Assembly: GCA_965207595.1 (NCBI GenBank)
Contig: CBDBMW010000013.1
Location: forward strand, 248,001 to 312,000
Reading direction: 5' to 3'
Length of the DNA stretch: 64,000 bases
DNA from: JAGWAJ01 sp026707615
GTDB lineage: Bacteria > Acidobacteriota > Vicinamibacteria > Vicinamibacterales > UBA8438
Part shown: positions 8,366 through 16,191 of the stretch, piece by piece
How the letters are laid out: every line of letters begins with the position of its first letter
Numbering within the stretch: position 1 is the stretch's first letter
The notes under the pieces: generated by a model
What the model was told of the DNA's origin: nothing
Databases searched by the model: none
Seen by the model: only the letters and a program-made list of their open reading frames with translations
Translations under genes and position numbers: made by a program

Positions 8366-9901
8366 CTACTGTGCGCCCTCGATGAACTCCGCGAACTCGG
8401 ACCACGGCGCCGGGCGTCCGTGGATGGGGACGACCGTCTCCACGTCGAGCCCCAGCCGCTGCACGTTGCGATAGAGGCTCAGGTGGCTGGCGTTCGGCTC
8501 GGCGGGAGCCGGCCGGCCCGGCCCGGGAGGCGTCCAGAGGTCGGCCTCCACCAGGAGCTTCTCCTGCGGGAGGTAGGCGATCAGCATCCCCGCCACGTGG
8601 GCCAGGCCCTGCACGAGGTGCAGCTCGACCAGCCGCGTCTCGTGATCGCCGAGGATGTACTTCTGGTCCAGCGTCTCGAAGATGTAGCCCTCCGACCACT
8701 CCTCGGGCGGGAACAGCGAGAATCGGTCGGGCTCGAGCAGCCACGGGCGCGCCCGCAGCACCTCCTGGTAGTAGGGGCGGTTCCCCTCGTGCGTGACGAC
8801 CGTGGCACCCTCGTGGACGTAGGCGCGCATGCCGCCGAGGTGGTCCCAGTGGTGATGCGTGGTCACGACGTAGCGGATCGGCTTGTCGGGGATGAGGCGC
8901 ATCACCTCGGCGATGACGGCGAGCGAACGCTCCTCGTTGAGCGGCGCCTCGATGACCGCCACGGAGTCGCGGAACTCCACCGCCACGCTGTGGTGTGTGC
9001 CGCCGGCCATCAGCCAGACGCCCTCGGCCACCTGCTCCGCCTCCACGCGGACGGGCGGCACGGTGGCGTTCCGCACCGCGTCGGGCACGGTGAGGGCGGC
9101 GCCGTCGACGTTGACCTCCACGCCGTCGATGGTCGTCAGCCCGAACGTGTGGTCGCCGCCGCTGACGTTGGGTTCGTGCGCGCCGTCATCGAAGTCCTGG
9201 TGCTGGTGCCAGTTCATCGGGAACATCATGCCGCCGCCCACGTCCTGGTAGTCCGTGTAGACGGTCTCGTAGTACAGGTCCCCGACGATCGGGTTCGGCA
9301 GCCACGTCTGCACGCGCTCGATCACGTGGTCCTCGGTGATGGTGCCGTTGATGCGGTAGCGGTCGAGGGCAATGAACGAGACGACGGTCACTCGCTGGCC
9401 GTACTCGTTGCGCGTGATCGCGATCGCGTCGTCGGCGGCCATGGCGCCCTTCAGAAACCCGTGCGGCGTCAGGAAGATCTCCAGCAGCCGTTGCTCGGCG
9501 GCGGCCGGCATCGGGATCACGCGGTCGATCTGCGTGTTCCAGGCGTGCTCGCCGCGGACCAGCAGCGTCTGGCGCTGCTCTCCCCGAATCGGGACGCCGC
9601 CGCCGCGGGCGGCGTAGTTCCCCTGCCGCACGACCCGCTCCTCCCGGGAGGAATTCGTCTCGAAGTCGATGGTGCGCTCGTAGCTCGCCAGCTCGTAGCG
9701 CGGCCAGTCGTCGGCCGGGGCGAAGTTCTGGCCCAGGCGGCCGAGCCAGCCGCTCCCGCTGTAGCGGATGGACGTCATGTCGGTGACGCCCATCGTGTCC
9801 GCCGCGGCCCTCAGAGCCGCCTGCGCGTCCGCGTCCTGCGCGGCGGCGGGCCCCGCGGCCAGCAGGCCGACGGCAACCAGGAGTCCGACTCGTTTCAGCA
9901 T
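8366..9901 (-). CDS. Secreted MBL-fold metallo-hydrolase
   Basis: A 511-residue protein from ATG 9901 (GGAGGG upstream); the frame is open earlier but lacks a ribosome site. A signal peptide (1-21) is followed by about 270 residues of beta-rich outer-membrane-lipoprotein-like sequence, then a metallo-beta-lactamase domain with 'TTHHHWDHLGGMRAYV' (HxHxDH, near residues 347-353), a further 'GLAHVAGMLIAYLP' histidine, and 'VVPIHGRP' at the end. It is a two-part hydrolase typical of Acidobacteriota and related phyla; the substrate is unknown. After the stop, an inverted repeat (8310-8318 with 8347-8355) could act as a transcription end signal, though it has no T-tract. Confidence 0.85.
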   Translation of the reverse strand: MLKRVGLLVAVGLLAAGPAAAQDADAQAALRAAADTMGVTDMTSIRYSGSGWLGRLGQNFAPADDWPRYELASYERTIDFETNSSREERVVRQGNYAARGGGVPIRGEQRQTLLVRGEHAWNTQIDRVIPMPAAAEQRLLEIFLTPHGFLKGAMAADDAIAITRNEYGQRVTVVSFIALDRYRINGTITEDHVIERVQTWLPNPIVGDLYYETVYTDYQDVGGGMMFPMNWHQHQDFDDGAHEPNVSGGDHTFGLTTIDGVEVNVDGAALTVPDAVRNATVPPVRVEAEQVAEGVWLMAGGTHHSVAVEFRDSVAVIEAPLNEERSLAVIAEVMRLIPDKPIRYVVTTHHHWDHLGGMRAYVHEGATVVTHEGNRPYYQEVLRARPWLLEPDRFSLFPPEEWSEGYIFETLDQKYILGDHETRLVELHLVQGLAHVAGMLIAYLPQEKLLVEADLWTPPGPGRPAPAEPNASHLSLYRNVQRLGLDVETVVPIHGRPAPWSEFAEFIEGAQ

Positions 9902-10057
9902 GTGCTTCCCTCCACATGAGTTCCCGGTGGGTTCCCGACCACCGGCCCGCGCGGGTCGCGTTCCGGGCCACCCGACGCGCGCCGTGGGGCACTCAGCGTA
10001 GCCGTTCCGAGGCGCGTTGACCACGGGTGCGCCGGGGGCGGGCCTCAGGGGGCTTCC

Positions 10058-10723
10058 TCATCGTCCCAGCGCCGCCGGCAGCCGACGCAGGCTCCGCACG
10101 AGCGCCGCACGCGTGAGGGGCGCGTTGGTCAGGAACTCGCGGTGGCTCCGGCCCCGCCGCCACGCCGGCGCACGCGAGGGCTCGGCCAGCAGGCAGTCGA
10201 TCAGGTCGATGTCGAAGTCGTAGAGCAGCACTCCGTGGTGGAGCAGGCCGCCGCGGACACGGCGCTGGGCGTGCCCGGCGAACTTCCGATCCTGAAGCGC
10301 CAGGTCGGTCGAGCGGGCACCGATGCCGCCACAGGCCGGACCGCCGGCCTCCCGGGCCAGGACGCCGGCCTCCCGGGCCAGCAGCCAGTCGTAGCTGTGG
10401 GCGACGTCCGCCAGCCGGGGGCGCGCCTCGAGCGACAGCACCAGTGCGAAGGTCAGGCAGCCCGGCCCGACGACCACCGCTCCGCCTCCCGAGTCCCGAT
10501 GGAGCAGCGGGACGCCGCGCGCGGCGCACGCGCGCCCGCGGACCCACCGGGCCGGCTCGCCCCGCCGCGGCAGGATGACCGCGGGCCACGCCGATTCCCA
10601 GATCAGCAGCCGCTCGGCCGCGACCGGGTCCCCAGGCGCGGCGCGCGCCAGCGCATCCAGCGCATCCGTCTCGAGCGCCAGGCCGCGCTCGGGCGGAACC
10701 CGTCCGTGGTCCTCGACGAGCAT
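10058..10723 (-). CDS. Lipoate-protein ligase A-like (BPL/LPL fold) protein
   Basis: A 221-residue protein taken from ATG 10723; an upstream frame to 10891 exists but would overlap the divergent desulfurase gene and lacks family residues. It fits the biotin/lipoyl ligase fold: 'LLIWESAWPAVILPRRGE', 'LLHRDSGGGAVVVGPGCLTFALVL' (the conserved RxSGGGaVv.g.g motif), and 'STDLALQDRKFAGHAQRRV' with the catalytic-type Lys, then 'LLHHGVLLYDFD'. It would attach lipoate (or octanoate) to a lysine. A lipoyl-carrier homologue lies 1.3 kb away in the divergent operon, so the two are probably enzyme and substrate. It is shorter than LplA and lacks its C-terminal domain. Confidence 0.8.
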   Translation of the reverse strand: MLVEDHGRVPPERGLALETDALDALARAAPGDPVAAERLLIWESAWPAVILPRRGEPARWVRGRACAARGVPLLHRDSGGGAVVVGPGCLTFALVLSLEARPRLADVAHSYDWLLAREAGVLAREAGGPACGGIGARSTDLALQDRKFAGHAQRRVRGGLLHHGVLLYDFDIDLIDCLLAEPSRAPAWRRGRSHREFLTNAPLTRAALVRSLRRLPAALGR

Positions 10724-10884
10724 GGAGGCCGTCCGCCACCCAGCCGCGGCACGCGGCGCCTGCTCCGGCGGCACGCGGCGCCTGCTCCGGAGGCTACAAT
10801 CGGGAGCCACCCTGCCACCGTCCAGGTCGATGAAGGCGAGCGGGCGCGGGGCCGCGAGGGGGGTGGGGACAGTCCGGAGCCACC

Positions 10885-12060
10885 GTGCCACCGCCAGAAC
10901 GACCCGGGCCAGTCTACCTGGACTGCGCGGCGACCTGCCCCATCGACCCGCGGGTGCAGGCGGAGCTCCGACGCTACGCCGAGGTGGACTTCGGCAACGC
11001 CGGAAGCCGCACGCACGCCTACGGGCGGGTCGCGCGGCAGGCCGTCGAGCGGGCTCGCGCGCACGTCGCGCGGGTGGCGGGCGTCCGCCGCAACGAGGTC
11101 GTCTTCACGAGCGGCGCCACCGAGTCCAACAACCTCGCCATCCTCGGCCTGGAGTCGTTCGGGCGCGCGGAGCGGCGCATGCACCTCGTCGGCACGAAGA
11201 TCGAGCACCACGCGGTGCTGGAACCGCTACGCGTGCTCGCCTCGCGCGGCTTCGAGCTGACGCTGCTCGATCCGGAACCAGGAGGCTGGATCGACCCCGA
11301 GCGCGTGGCCGCGGCGCTCCGCCCCGACACGCTGCTCGTGTCCGTGATGCAGGTCAACAACGAGACGGGCATCGAGCAGCCGATTCCCCAGATCGCGGAT
11401 CGGCTGGCGAGCTCGCCGGCCTTCCTGCACGTCGATGCCGCACAGGGATTCGGCAAGGCGCTGGCGGCGCTGCGGCATCCGCGAGTCGATCTGATCAGCG
11501 CCAGCGGCCACAAGATCTGCGGCCCCAAGGGCGTCGGCGCCCTGCTCGCCCGGCATCGGGACGGCGCGCGCCCCCCGCTGACGCCCCTCCTGCACGGCGG
11601 CGGGCAGGAGCTGGGCCTGCGGCCCGGCACGCTCCCGGTCGCTCCGATCGCCGCGTTCGGCAGGGCCGCCGAGCTGGCCCTCGAGGAGCACGACGCGCGG
11701 CTCGCGGCGGCCGCCGCGTTCGGCGAGCGCCTGCTCGAGGGCCTGGCCCCGCTCGCGCCGCGGGTGCACGGGGACCCCGGCCGCCGCCTGCCCTACATCG
11801 TCAGCCTCTCGATTCCGGGCTGGGACAAGGAGGCGCTCATCGAGGCCTGGGCCGGGCTGGCCGCCATCTCGGACGGCGCCGCCTGCACCTCGCAGTCCTA
11901 CACCTGCAGCCACGTGCTGGCCGCGATGGACCTGCCGGCCGAGCAGGAAGCCGGCGCGGTGCGGCTGTCGTGGTGTCATCTCACCGATCCGCCCGACCTG
12001 GAGGCGATGACCGGAGCGCTGCTCGCGGGCGCCGTCTCCGCGGCGGCACGTCCGTCCTGA
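10885..12060 (+). CDS. Cysteine desulfurase family (class V aminotransferase fold)
   Basis: A 391-residue PLP enzyme of the NifS/IscS/DndA group. 'FTSGATESNNLAI' (PLP phosphate site), 'KIEHHAVL', 'HVDAAQGFGK', and 'SASGHKICGPKGVG' with the Schiff-base Lys near 209 are present. The mobile catalytic loop is 'ISDGAACTSQSYTCSHVL' with the sulfur-accepting Cys near 334. It releases sulfur from cysteine as persulfide. First gene of a plus-strand cluster to 21716, two bases before the H-protein gene, so the sulfur may feed Fe-S assembly or a thiolation step on the cluster's product. No scaffold gene (IscU/SufU) or dnd genes are nearby. A TACAAT box near 10795 may be part of its promoter. Confidence 0.88.
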   Translation: MPPPERPGPVYLDCAATCPIDPRVQAELRRYAEVDFGNAGSRTHAYGRVARQAVERARAHVARVAGVRRNEVVFTSGATESNNLAILGLESFGRAERRMHLVGTKIEHHAVLEPLRVLASRGFELTLLDPEPGGWIDPERVAAALRPDTLLVSVMQVNNETGIEQPIPQIADRLASSPAFLHVDAAQGFGKALAALRHPRVDLISASGHKICGPKGVGALLARHRDGARPPLTPLLHGGGQELGLRPGTLPVAPIAAFGRAAELALEEHDARLAAAAAFGERLLEGLAPLAPRVHGDPGRRLPYIVSLSIPGWDKEALIEAWAGLAAISDGAACTSQSYTCSHVLAAMDLPAEQEAGAVRLSWCHLTDPPDLEAMTGALLAGAVSAAARPS

Positions 12061-12062
12061 CG

Positions 12063-12533
12063 ATGCCGTCCCCGAGCCCCTTCGTGCGCTACAAGCGCTC
12101 CCGGTTCGCGACTCGCCTGCCGGTCGACCATCGCTTCACGCGCTCGCACTACTGGCTGCGCCGGGACGCCGCCGGTCGCTGGCGGGTCGGGTTGACCACG
12201 TTCGCCACCCGCATGCTGGGCGACCTAGTAGAATGCGTGTTCGCGCTCGAGGCGGGCGCGCCGGTTCAGGTGGGCCAGCCGATCGGCTCGATCGAGGGGT
12301 TCAAGGCCGTCTCGGACATCTACGCCGTGGCATCCGGCCGTTTCGCCGGAAGCAACGCGGCGCTCGACGCCGACATCACGCTGGTCGAGTCCGCACCCTA
12401 CGAAGACGGCTGGCTCTACGCCGTCGACGGTTCGGCGGATCCGGACAGTCTGGACGTCGACGAGTACGTGCACGTGCTCGACGCGACCATCGATCGCATG
12501 CTGGAGAGCCGCCGCGAGGGCGACGGGGAATGA
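12063..12533 (+). CDS. Glycine-cleavage H-like lipoyl carrier protein
   Basis: A 156-residue homologue of GcvH. The lipoylation motif is 'SIEGFKAVSDIYAVASG', with K81 in the position of the lipoyl lysine, followed by a typical second half ('LDADITLVESAPYEDGWLY'). It carries a longer basic N-terminus than GcvH. No gcvT or gcvP gene is nearby, and instead there are sulfur, Fe-S and radical SAM genes plus a divergent lipoate ligase, so it likely serves as a swinging-arm carrier in the cluster's own chemistry. Known parallels are the lipoate-binding proteins of the sHdr sulfur-oxidation system. Its stop overlaps the next start (ATGA). Confidence 0.87.
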   Translation: MPSPSPFVRYKRSRFATRLPVDHRFTRSHYWLRRDAAGRWRVGLTTFATRMLGDLVECVFALEAGAPVQVGQPIGSIEGFKAVSDIYAVASGRFAGSNAALDADITLVESAPYEDGWLYAVDGSADPDSLDVDEYVHVLDATIDRMLESRREGDGE

Positions 12534-13714
12534 CGGAAGAAGGATCGCAGCCCGGGGCCGCGGCGCCGGACGGCGCGCCGGGAGCCCGCGCCGCAGAACG
12601 CTCGTCGGGGGTGCGAGCGCGCTACGTCATGGTCGGCGGCTTCCTCGGGGCCGGCAAGACGACGGCCATCGTCCGGCTCGCGCGCCTGCTGACCGACCGC
12701 GGGCGGCGGGTCGGGCTGATCACCAACGACCAGAGCGTCGGGCTCGTCGACACCACGCTCGCCCGCGCGCAGGGCTTCCCGGTGGAGGAGATCACCGGCG
12801 GATGCTTCTGCTGCCGGTTCAACACCCTGATGGAGGCGGCGGACCGACTGAACGCGGAGGCCCGCCCGGACGTATTCCTTGCGGAGCCGGTGGGGAGCTG
12901 CACCGATCTCCGGGCCGCCGTCAGCTATCCGCTGCGGCGCATGTACGGTGACGCTTTCGAGATCGCGCCGCTGAGCGTGCTGGTCGATCCGCTCCGCGCC
13001 CTCCGGGTGCTCGGGCTGGAGGCGGGGCGCTCGTTCTCGCCGAAGGTGCTCTACGTGTACGACCGGCAGCTCGCGGAGGCGGACGTCATCGTGGTGAACA
13101 AGGTCGACCTGCTCGACGGCGCGCGACTCGGGCGGTTGCGCGAGGCCTTGGCGGAGCGCTATCCGCAGGCCGAGGTGCTGGCGATGTCGGCGCGGGAGGG
13201 CGACGGGCTGGAACCCTGGGTCGAGCGGGTGACCCGGGGCTCGATGGGTCTCGGCGCTGCCCCCGACGTGGACTACGACACCTACGCCGAGGGCGAGGCG
13301 CGGCTCGGCTGGCTGAACGCCACGGTGCGCGTCCGGTCCGCGGCCCCGTTCGACGGCAACGCCCTGCTCCACGAGCTCGCCGGCGGCATGGCGGACGCGG
13401 TCGGGGCGGGCGAGATCGCCCACCTCAAGATGACGCTGACGGCGGACGAGCTGCCCGCGGACATCGCGGTCCTCAACCTGGTCGCGGGGGATCGGGGCGC
13501 CGAGCTGGCCCACACGCTGAAGGCGCCGGTCGACGCGGCCGAGCTGATCGTCAACCTGCGCGCCGAGCACGAACCCCTGCATCTGCGCGAGGCGGCGCTC
13601 GCGGCCCTCGCGGCGTGGGAGGCGGCGGGACCGGACCGCCGGGCGGAGGTCGAGCACGTCGAGCACTTCCGTCCGGGCCGGCCGACGCCGACCTATCGTC
13701 TGGCGACGGCGTGA
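12530..13714 (+). CDS. COG0523 (CobW/HypB-like) P-loop GTPase
   Basis: A 394-residue G3E-family GTPase. Walker A 'GGFLGAGKTT' at residues 35-44, the COG0523 metal site 'GGCFCC' (C91, C93, C94), a Glu-rich switch 'FLAEPVGSC' and the base-recognition 'NKVD' (about 189-192) are all visible. Such proteins insert or deliver metals (Zn, Co, Ni, Fe) to client enzymes. The C-terminal 180 residues are not the usual CobW_C domain and contain an alanine-rich stretch. It overlaps the H-protein by 4 bases and the next gene by 1 base. Likely client: one of the cluster's metal enzymes; this is inference. Confidence 0.87.
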   Translation: MTEEGSQPGAAAPDGAPGARAAERSSGVRARYVMVGGFLGAGKTTAIVRLARLLTDRGRRVGLITNDQSVGLVDTTLARAQGFPVEEITGGCFCCRFNTLMEAADRLNAEARPDVFLAEPVGSCTDLRAAVSYPLRRMYGDAFEIAPLSVLVDPLRALRVLGLEAGRSFSPKVLYVYDRQLAEADVIVVNKVDLLDGARLGRLREALAERYPQAEVLAMSAREGDGLEPWVERVTRGSMGLGAAPDVDYDTYAEGEARLGWLNATVRVRSAAPFDGNALLHELAGGMADAVGAGEIAHLKMTLTADELPADIAVLNLVAGDRGAELAHTLKAPVDAAELIVNLRAEHEPLHLREAALAALAAWEAAGPDRRAEVEHVEHFRPGRPTPTYRLATA

Positions 13715-14082
13715 TGCCCGAGACCCCGACCACGGCGGCGCCGGCGCCCAACCTGATCTATTGCCGTTGCGCCTACGCCCGCGTGGTGCCGCGCAAGGTG
13801 AAGGACGCGGTGCTGGAGGCGCTGGCGGCATCCGGGGCCGACTTCGACGCGGTGCCCGACCTGTGCGAGATGTCGGCGCGCCGGGATCCGCGGCTGGCGG
13901 AGATAGCGGCGGGCGACGGGGTGACGATCGCCGCCTGCTACCCGCGCGCGGTGCGCTGGCTCTTCTCGTCGGCGGGGGCGCCGCTGGACGCCGAGCGGGT
14001 GACGATTCTCAACATGCGCGAAGAGACGGCCGAGGCGGTGGTGGAGGCGATGGTGAAGCCGAACGAAGGAGAGAGCCGATGA
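13714..14082 (+). CDS. Small cysteine-motif protein (possible Fe-S or HdrA-fragment-like)
   Basis: A 122-residue protein that I cannot place in a named family. Four cysteines stand in conserved-looking settings: 'IYCRCAYARVVP' (C17, C19), 'VPDLCEMSA' (C51) and 'IAACYPRAVRWLF' (C75). The C-x-C and 'ACYPR' settings recall the cysteine segments of heterodisulfide-reductase HdrA-type and hydrogenase iron-sulfur subunits, so it may bind a cluster and dock with the ferredoxin encoded next. Start ATG 13714 shares a base with the preceding TGA, and its own stop overlaps the next start (ATGA), so the stoichiometry of the three products is probably coupled. Confidence 0.6.
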   Translation: MPETPTTAAPAPNLIYCRCAYARVVPRKVKDAVLEALAASGADFDAVPDLCEMSARRDPRLAEIAAGDGVTIAACYPRAVRWLFSSAGAPLDAERVTILNMREETAEAVVEAMVKPNEGESR

Positions 14083-14966
14083 GCGGCGCCGGCGCGCTGT
14101 CGCTCCCCGTGCTGCGGGTGGCGCTGTACGAGGGGCGCGGCGCCGAGCCCCTGGACGGGGCGCAGCGCTTCGCCGTGATGCAGACGCTGCTCGACCGGGG
14201 CTACCGCGTGACGCGGGTCGGAGCGGGCGGCGCCGCGGCGCCCGCGCGGGCGGACGACGGCAACGCGCTGGCGGTGCTGGGCCGCTTCACGGAGCGCCAC
14301 CCGGCGGAGGCGGTCGGCGACTCCGGCGGCCGGGTCTGGTTCCGGGACATCGCCGGCGCGACGGCGGACGGGGTGGCGGCGGTGGTGGATGCCATCCGGG
14401 GCGAGTGCGAGGTGCGCGAGCCGGGCGGCTGGAAGCCCTGGTTCCCCGTCATCGACTTCGACCGCTGCACGAACTGCATGCAGTGCCTGAGCTTCTGCCT
14501 CTTCGACGTCTACGGCGTCTCGAAGGGCGGCCAGATCCAGGTCCAGAACCACGACAACTGCAAGACCGACTGCCCGGCCTGCTCGCGCGTCTGCCCCGAG
14601 GTGGCGATCCTCTTCCCCAAGTACCGCCACGGGCCGATCCACGGCGGCGAGATCCAGGCGGACGACGTGCGCCGCGAGGCGATGAAGGTCGACATCTCGG
14701 CCCTGCTCGGCGGCGACATCTACGCGGCGCTGCGCGACCGGAGCGCGAAGGCGAAGTCGCGCTTCTCGAAGGAACGCGACGAGGAGCGGGCGCTCAAGGA
14801 GCGCCAGAAGTGCCTCGTCAAGCTGCAGGAGAACCTCGACATCCCGGCCGAGGTGCTGGCGAGCCTGCCCACCCTCGACGAGATCCAGGCCAAGGCCGAG
14901 GCGGCCAAGGCCCGGGCGCAGGCCGCCATCGACGAAGCCGCCGCCGCGGCGCGGCAGGAGGGCTGA
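14079..14966 (+). CDS. Two-cluster 4Fe-4S ferredoxin-domain protein
   Basis: A 295-residue electron carrier. Residues 1-115 are an unrecognised alpha/beta domain. The ferredoxin core reads 'DFDRCTNCMQCLSFC' (C130, C133, C136, C140) and 'CKTDCPACSRVCPEVAI' (C161, C165, C168, C172), enough for two [4Fe-4S] clusters; the second uses an unusual C-x3-C-x2-C-x3-C spacing. The last 90 residues form a charged, Ala/Lys-rich helix, perhaps a coiled coil for docking. It likely supplies electrons to the radical SAM enzyme four bases downstream. GAAGGAG precedes ATG 14079. Confidence 0.85.
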   Translation: MSGAGALSLPVLRVALYEGRGAEPLDGAQRFAVMQTLLDRGYRVTRVGAGGAAAPARADDGNALAVLGRFTERHPAEAVGDSGGRVWFRDIAGATADGVAAVVDAIRGECEVREPGGWKPWFPVIDFDRCTNCMQCLSFCLFDVYGVSKGGQIQVQNHDNCKTDCPACSRVCPEVAILFPKYRHGPIHGGEIQADDVRREAMKVDISALLGGDIYAALRDRSAKAKSRFSKERDEERALKERQKCLVKLQENLDIPAEVLASLPTLDEIQAKAEAAKARAQAAIDEAAAAARQEG

Positions 14967-14970
14967 CGAC

Positions 14971-16164
14971 GTGGTGCTCGGACTGGCCAGGCGAATGCTC
15001 ACCGAGCCCGACCCGCGCGCCCTGCGCAAGCTGGTCTGGAACATGGGCGTCAAGGGCGTCCGCTCGGTGCAGCTCTACAAGCGGCGGCTCAAGCGGGGCG
15101 AGCACTTCCCCCCGTTTCTCTTCATCTCGGTCATCTCGGGCTGCCAGTTGCGCTGCCAGGGCTGCTGGGTGGACGTCGAGGCGCCGAGCCGCAAGATCGA
15201 GATCGACGAGCTCAGCCGCATCGTCGGCGACGCCAAGCGGCACGGCAACAGCTACTTCGGCATCCTGGGGGGCGAGCCGCTGCTGCACCCCGATCTGTTC
15301 GACCTCTTCGCGGCGCACCCGGACTGCTACTTCCAGCTCTTCACGAACGGCCACCTGATCGACGACGCGCGGGCGGCGGAGCTGCGCCGTCTGGGCAACG
15401 TGACCCCGCTGGTCAGCATCGAGGGCACCTCGGTGGTGAGCGACGAGCGCCGGGGACGGACGGCCGTTCTCGACAAGTCGCTGGCGGGGCTGGAAGCCTG
15501 CACCCGGAACCGCCTGGTGACGGGCGTGGCCACCAGCGTGTGCAAGACGAACATCGACGACCTCGTCCGGGAATCGTGGCTGCGGCGGCTCATCGACCTC
15601 GGCGTGCACTACGCCTGGTTCCATACGTACCGCGTCGTCGGCCCGCAGCCGACGGCCGAGATCGCGCTGACGCCGGAGGAGGTGCTCCGCGTGCGCCGCT
15701 TCGTCGTCCGCATGCGCGCGAGGCTGCCGATTGCCATCATCGACGCGTACTGGGACGACGAGGGGCAGGCGCTCTGTCCCATGGCGACCGGCGTGAGCCA
15801 TCACATCAGCCCCTACGGGGACATCGAGCCGTGCCCGATCATCCAGTTCGCGACCGAGACCGTCTATGATCGGCCCAGCGTCTACGAGACGATGACGGCC
15901 TCGTCGTTCCTCAAGGATTTCCGCGAGACGGCGGCGCGTACCACGCGCGGCTGCATCGTGCTGGAACGGCCGGATCTGGTCCGCGAGCTCGTGGCGCGCC
16001 ACGGGGCGCGGGACACGACGCAGCGGCAGACGGCCTCCGCGGAGCTGGCGGAGTTGACGCCGCGCAGCAGCCAGTACGACCCGGGCAACGAGATTCCGGA
16101 GGAGCACTGGGCGTACGCGTTCGCCAAGAAGCACTGGTTCTTCGGGTTCGGGGCCTACAGCTAG
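14971..16164 (+). CDS. Radical SAM enzyme with SPASM-like C-terminus
   Basis: A 397-residue protein from GTG 14971. The SAM-binding cluster motif 'SGCQLRCQGCW' gives C58, C62 and C65 (CX3CX2C), followed by 'GILGGEPLLHPDL' (GGEP near 100-103) and 'FTNGHLID'. The C-terminal third has 'CPMATGVSHHISPYGDIEPCPI' and a later Cys ('TTRGCIVLE'), as in SPASM-type auxiliary cluster regions. Such enzymes use a deoxyadenosyl radical for carbon skeleton, methyl or sulfur chemistry. It is not close to the hopanoid enzyme HpnH by motif. Placed before terpene genes, it may modify the isoprenoid or the lipoyl carrier. Substrate unknown. Confidence 0.86.
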   Translation: MVLGLARRMLTEPDPRALRKLVWNMGVKGVRSVQLYKRRLKRGEHFPPFLFISVISGCQLRCQGCWVDVEAPSRKIEIDELSRIVGDAKRHGNSYFGILGGEPLLHPDLFDLFAAHPDCYFQLFTNGHLIDDARAAELRRLGNVTPLVSIEGTSVVSDERRGRTAVLDKSLAGLEACTRNRLVTGVATSVCKTNIDDLVRESWLRRLIDLGVHYAWFHTYRVVGPQPTAEIALTPEEVLRVRRFVVRMRARLPIAIIDAYWDDEGQALCPMATGVSHHISPYGDIEPCPIIQFATETVYDRPSVYETMTASSFLKDFRETAARTTRGCIVLERPDLVRELVARHGARDTTQRQTASAELAELTPRSSQYDPGNEIPEEHWAYAFAKKHWFFGFGAYS

Positions 16165-16191
16165 CCGGACAACCATCCACGGAAGGGGCTC

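Noticed and set aside
10885..12060. DndA (phosphorothioation) identity for the cysteine desulfurase
   Set aside because: The active-site loop is DndA-like, but no dndB, C, D or E gene is nearby and the context is a lipid and Fe-S cluster.
12063..12533. Glycine cleavage H protein
   Set aside because: No gcvT, gcvP or lpd neighbours; the gene overlaps a COG0523 GTPase and belongs to the terpenoid cluster.
14971..16164. HpnH (adenosylhopene transferase)
   Set aside because: Radical SAM fold and hopanoid-like context fit, but the sequence around the CX3CX2C motif and the Cys-rich C-terminus do not match HpnH as I know it.
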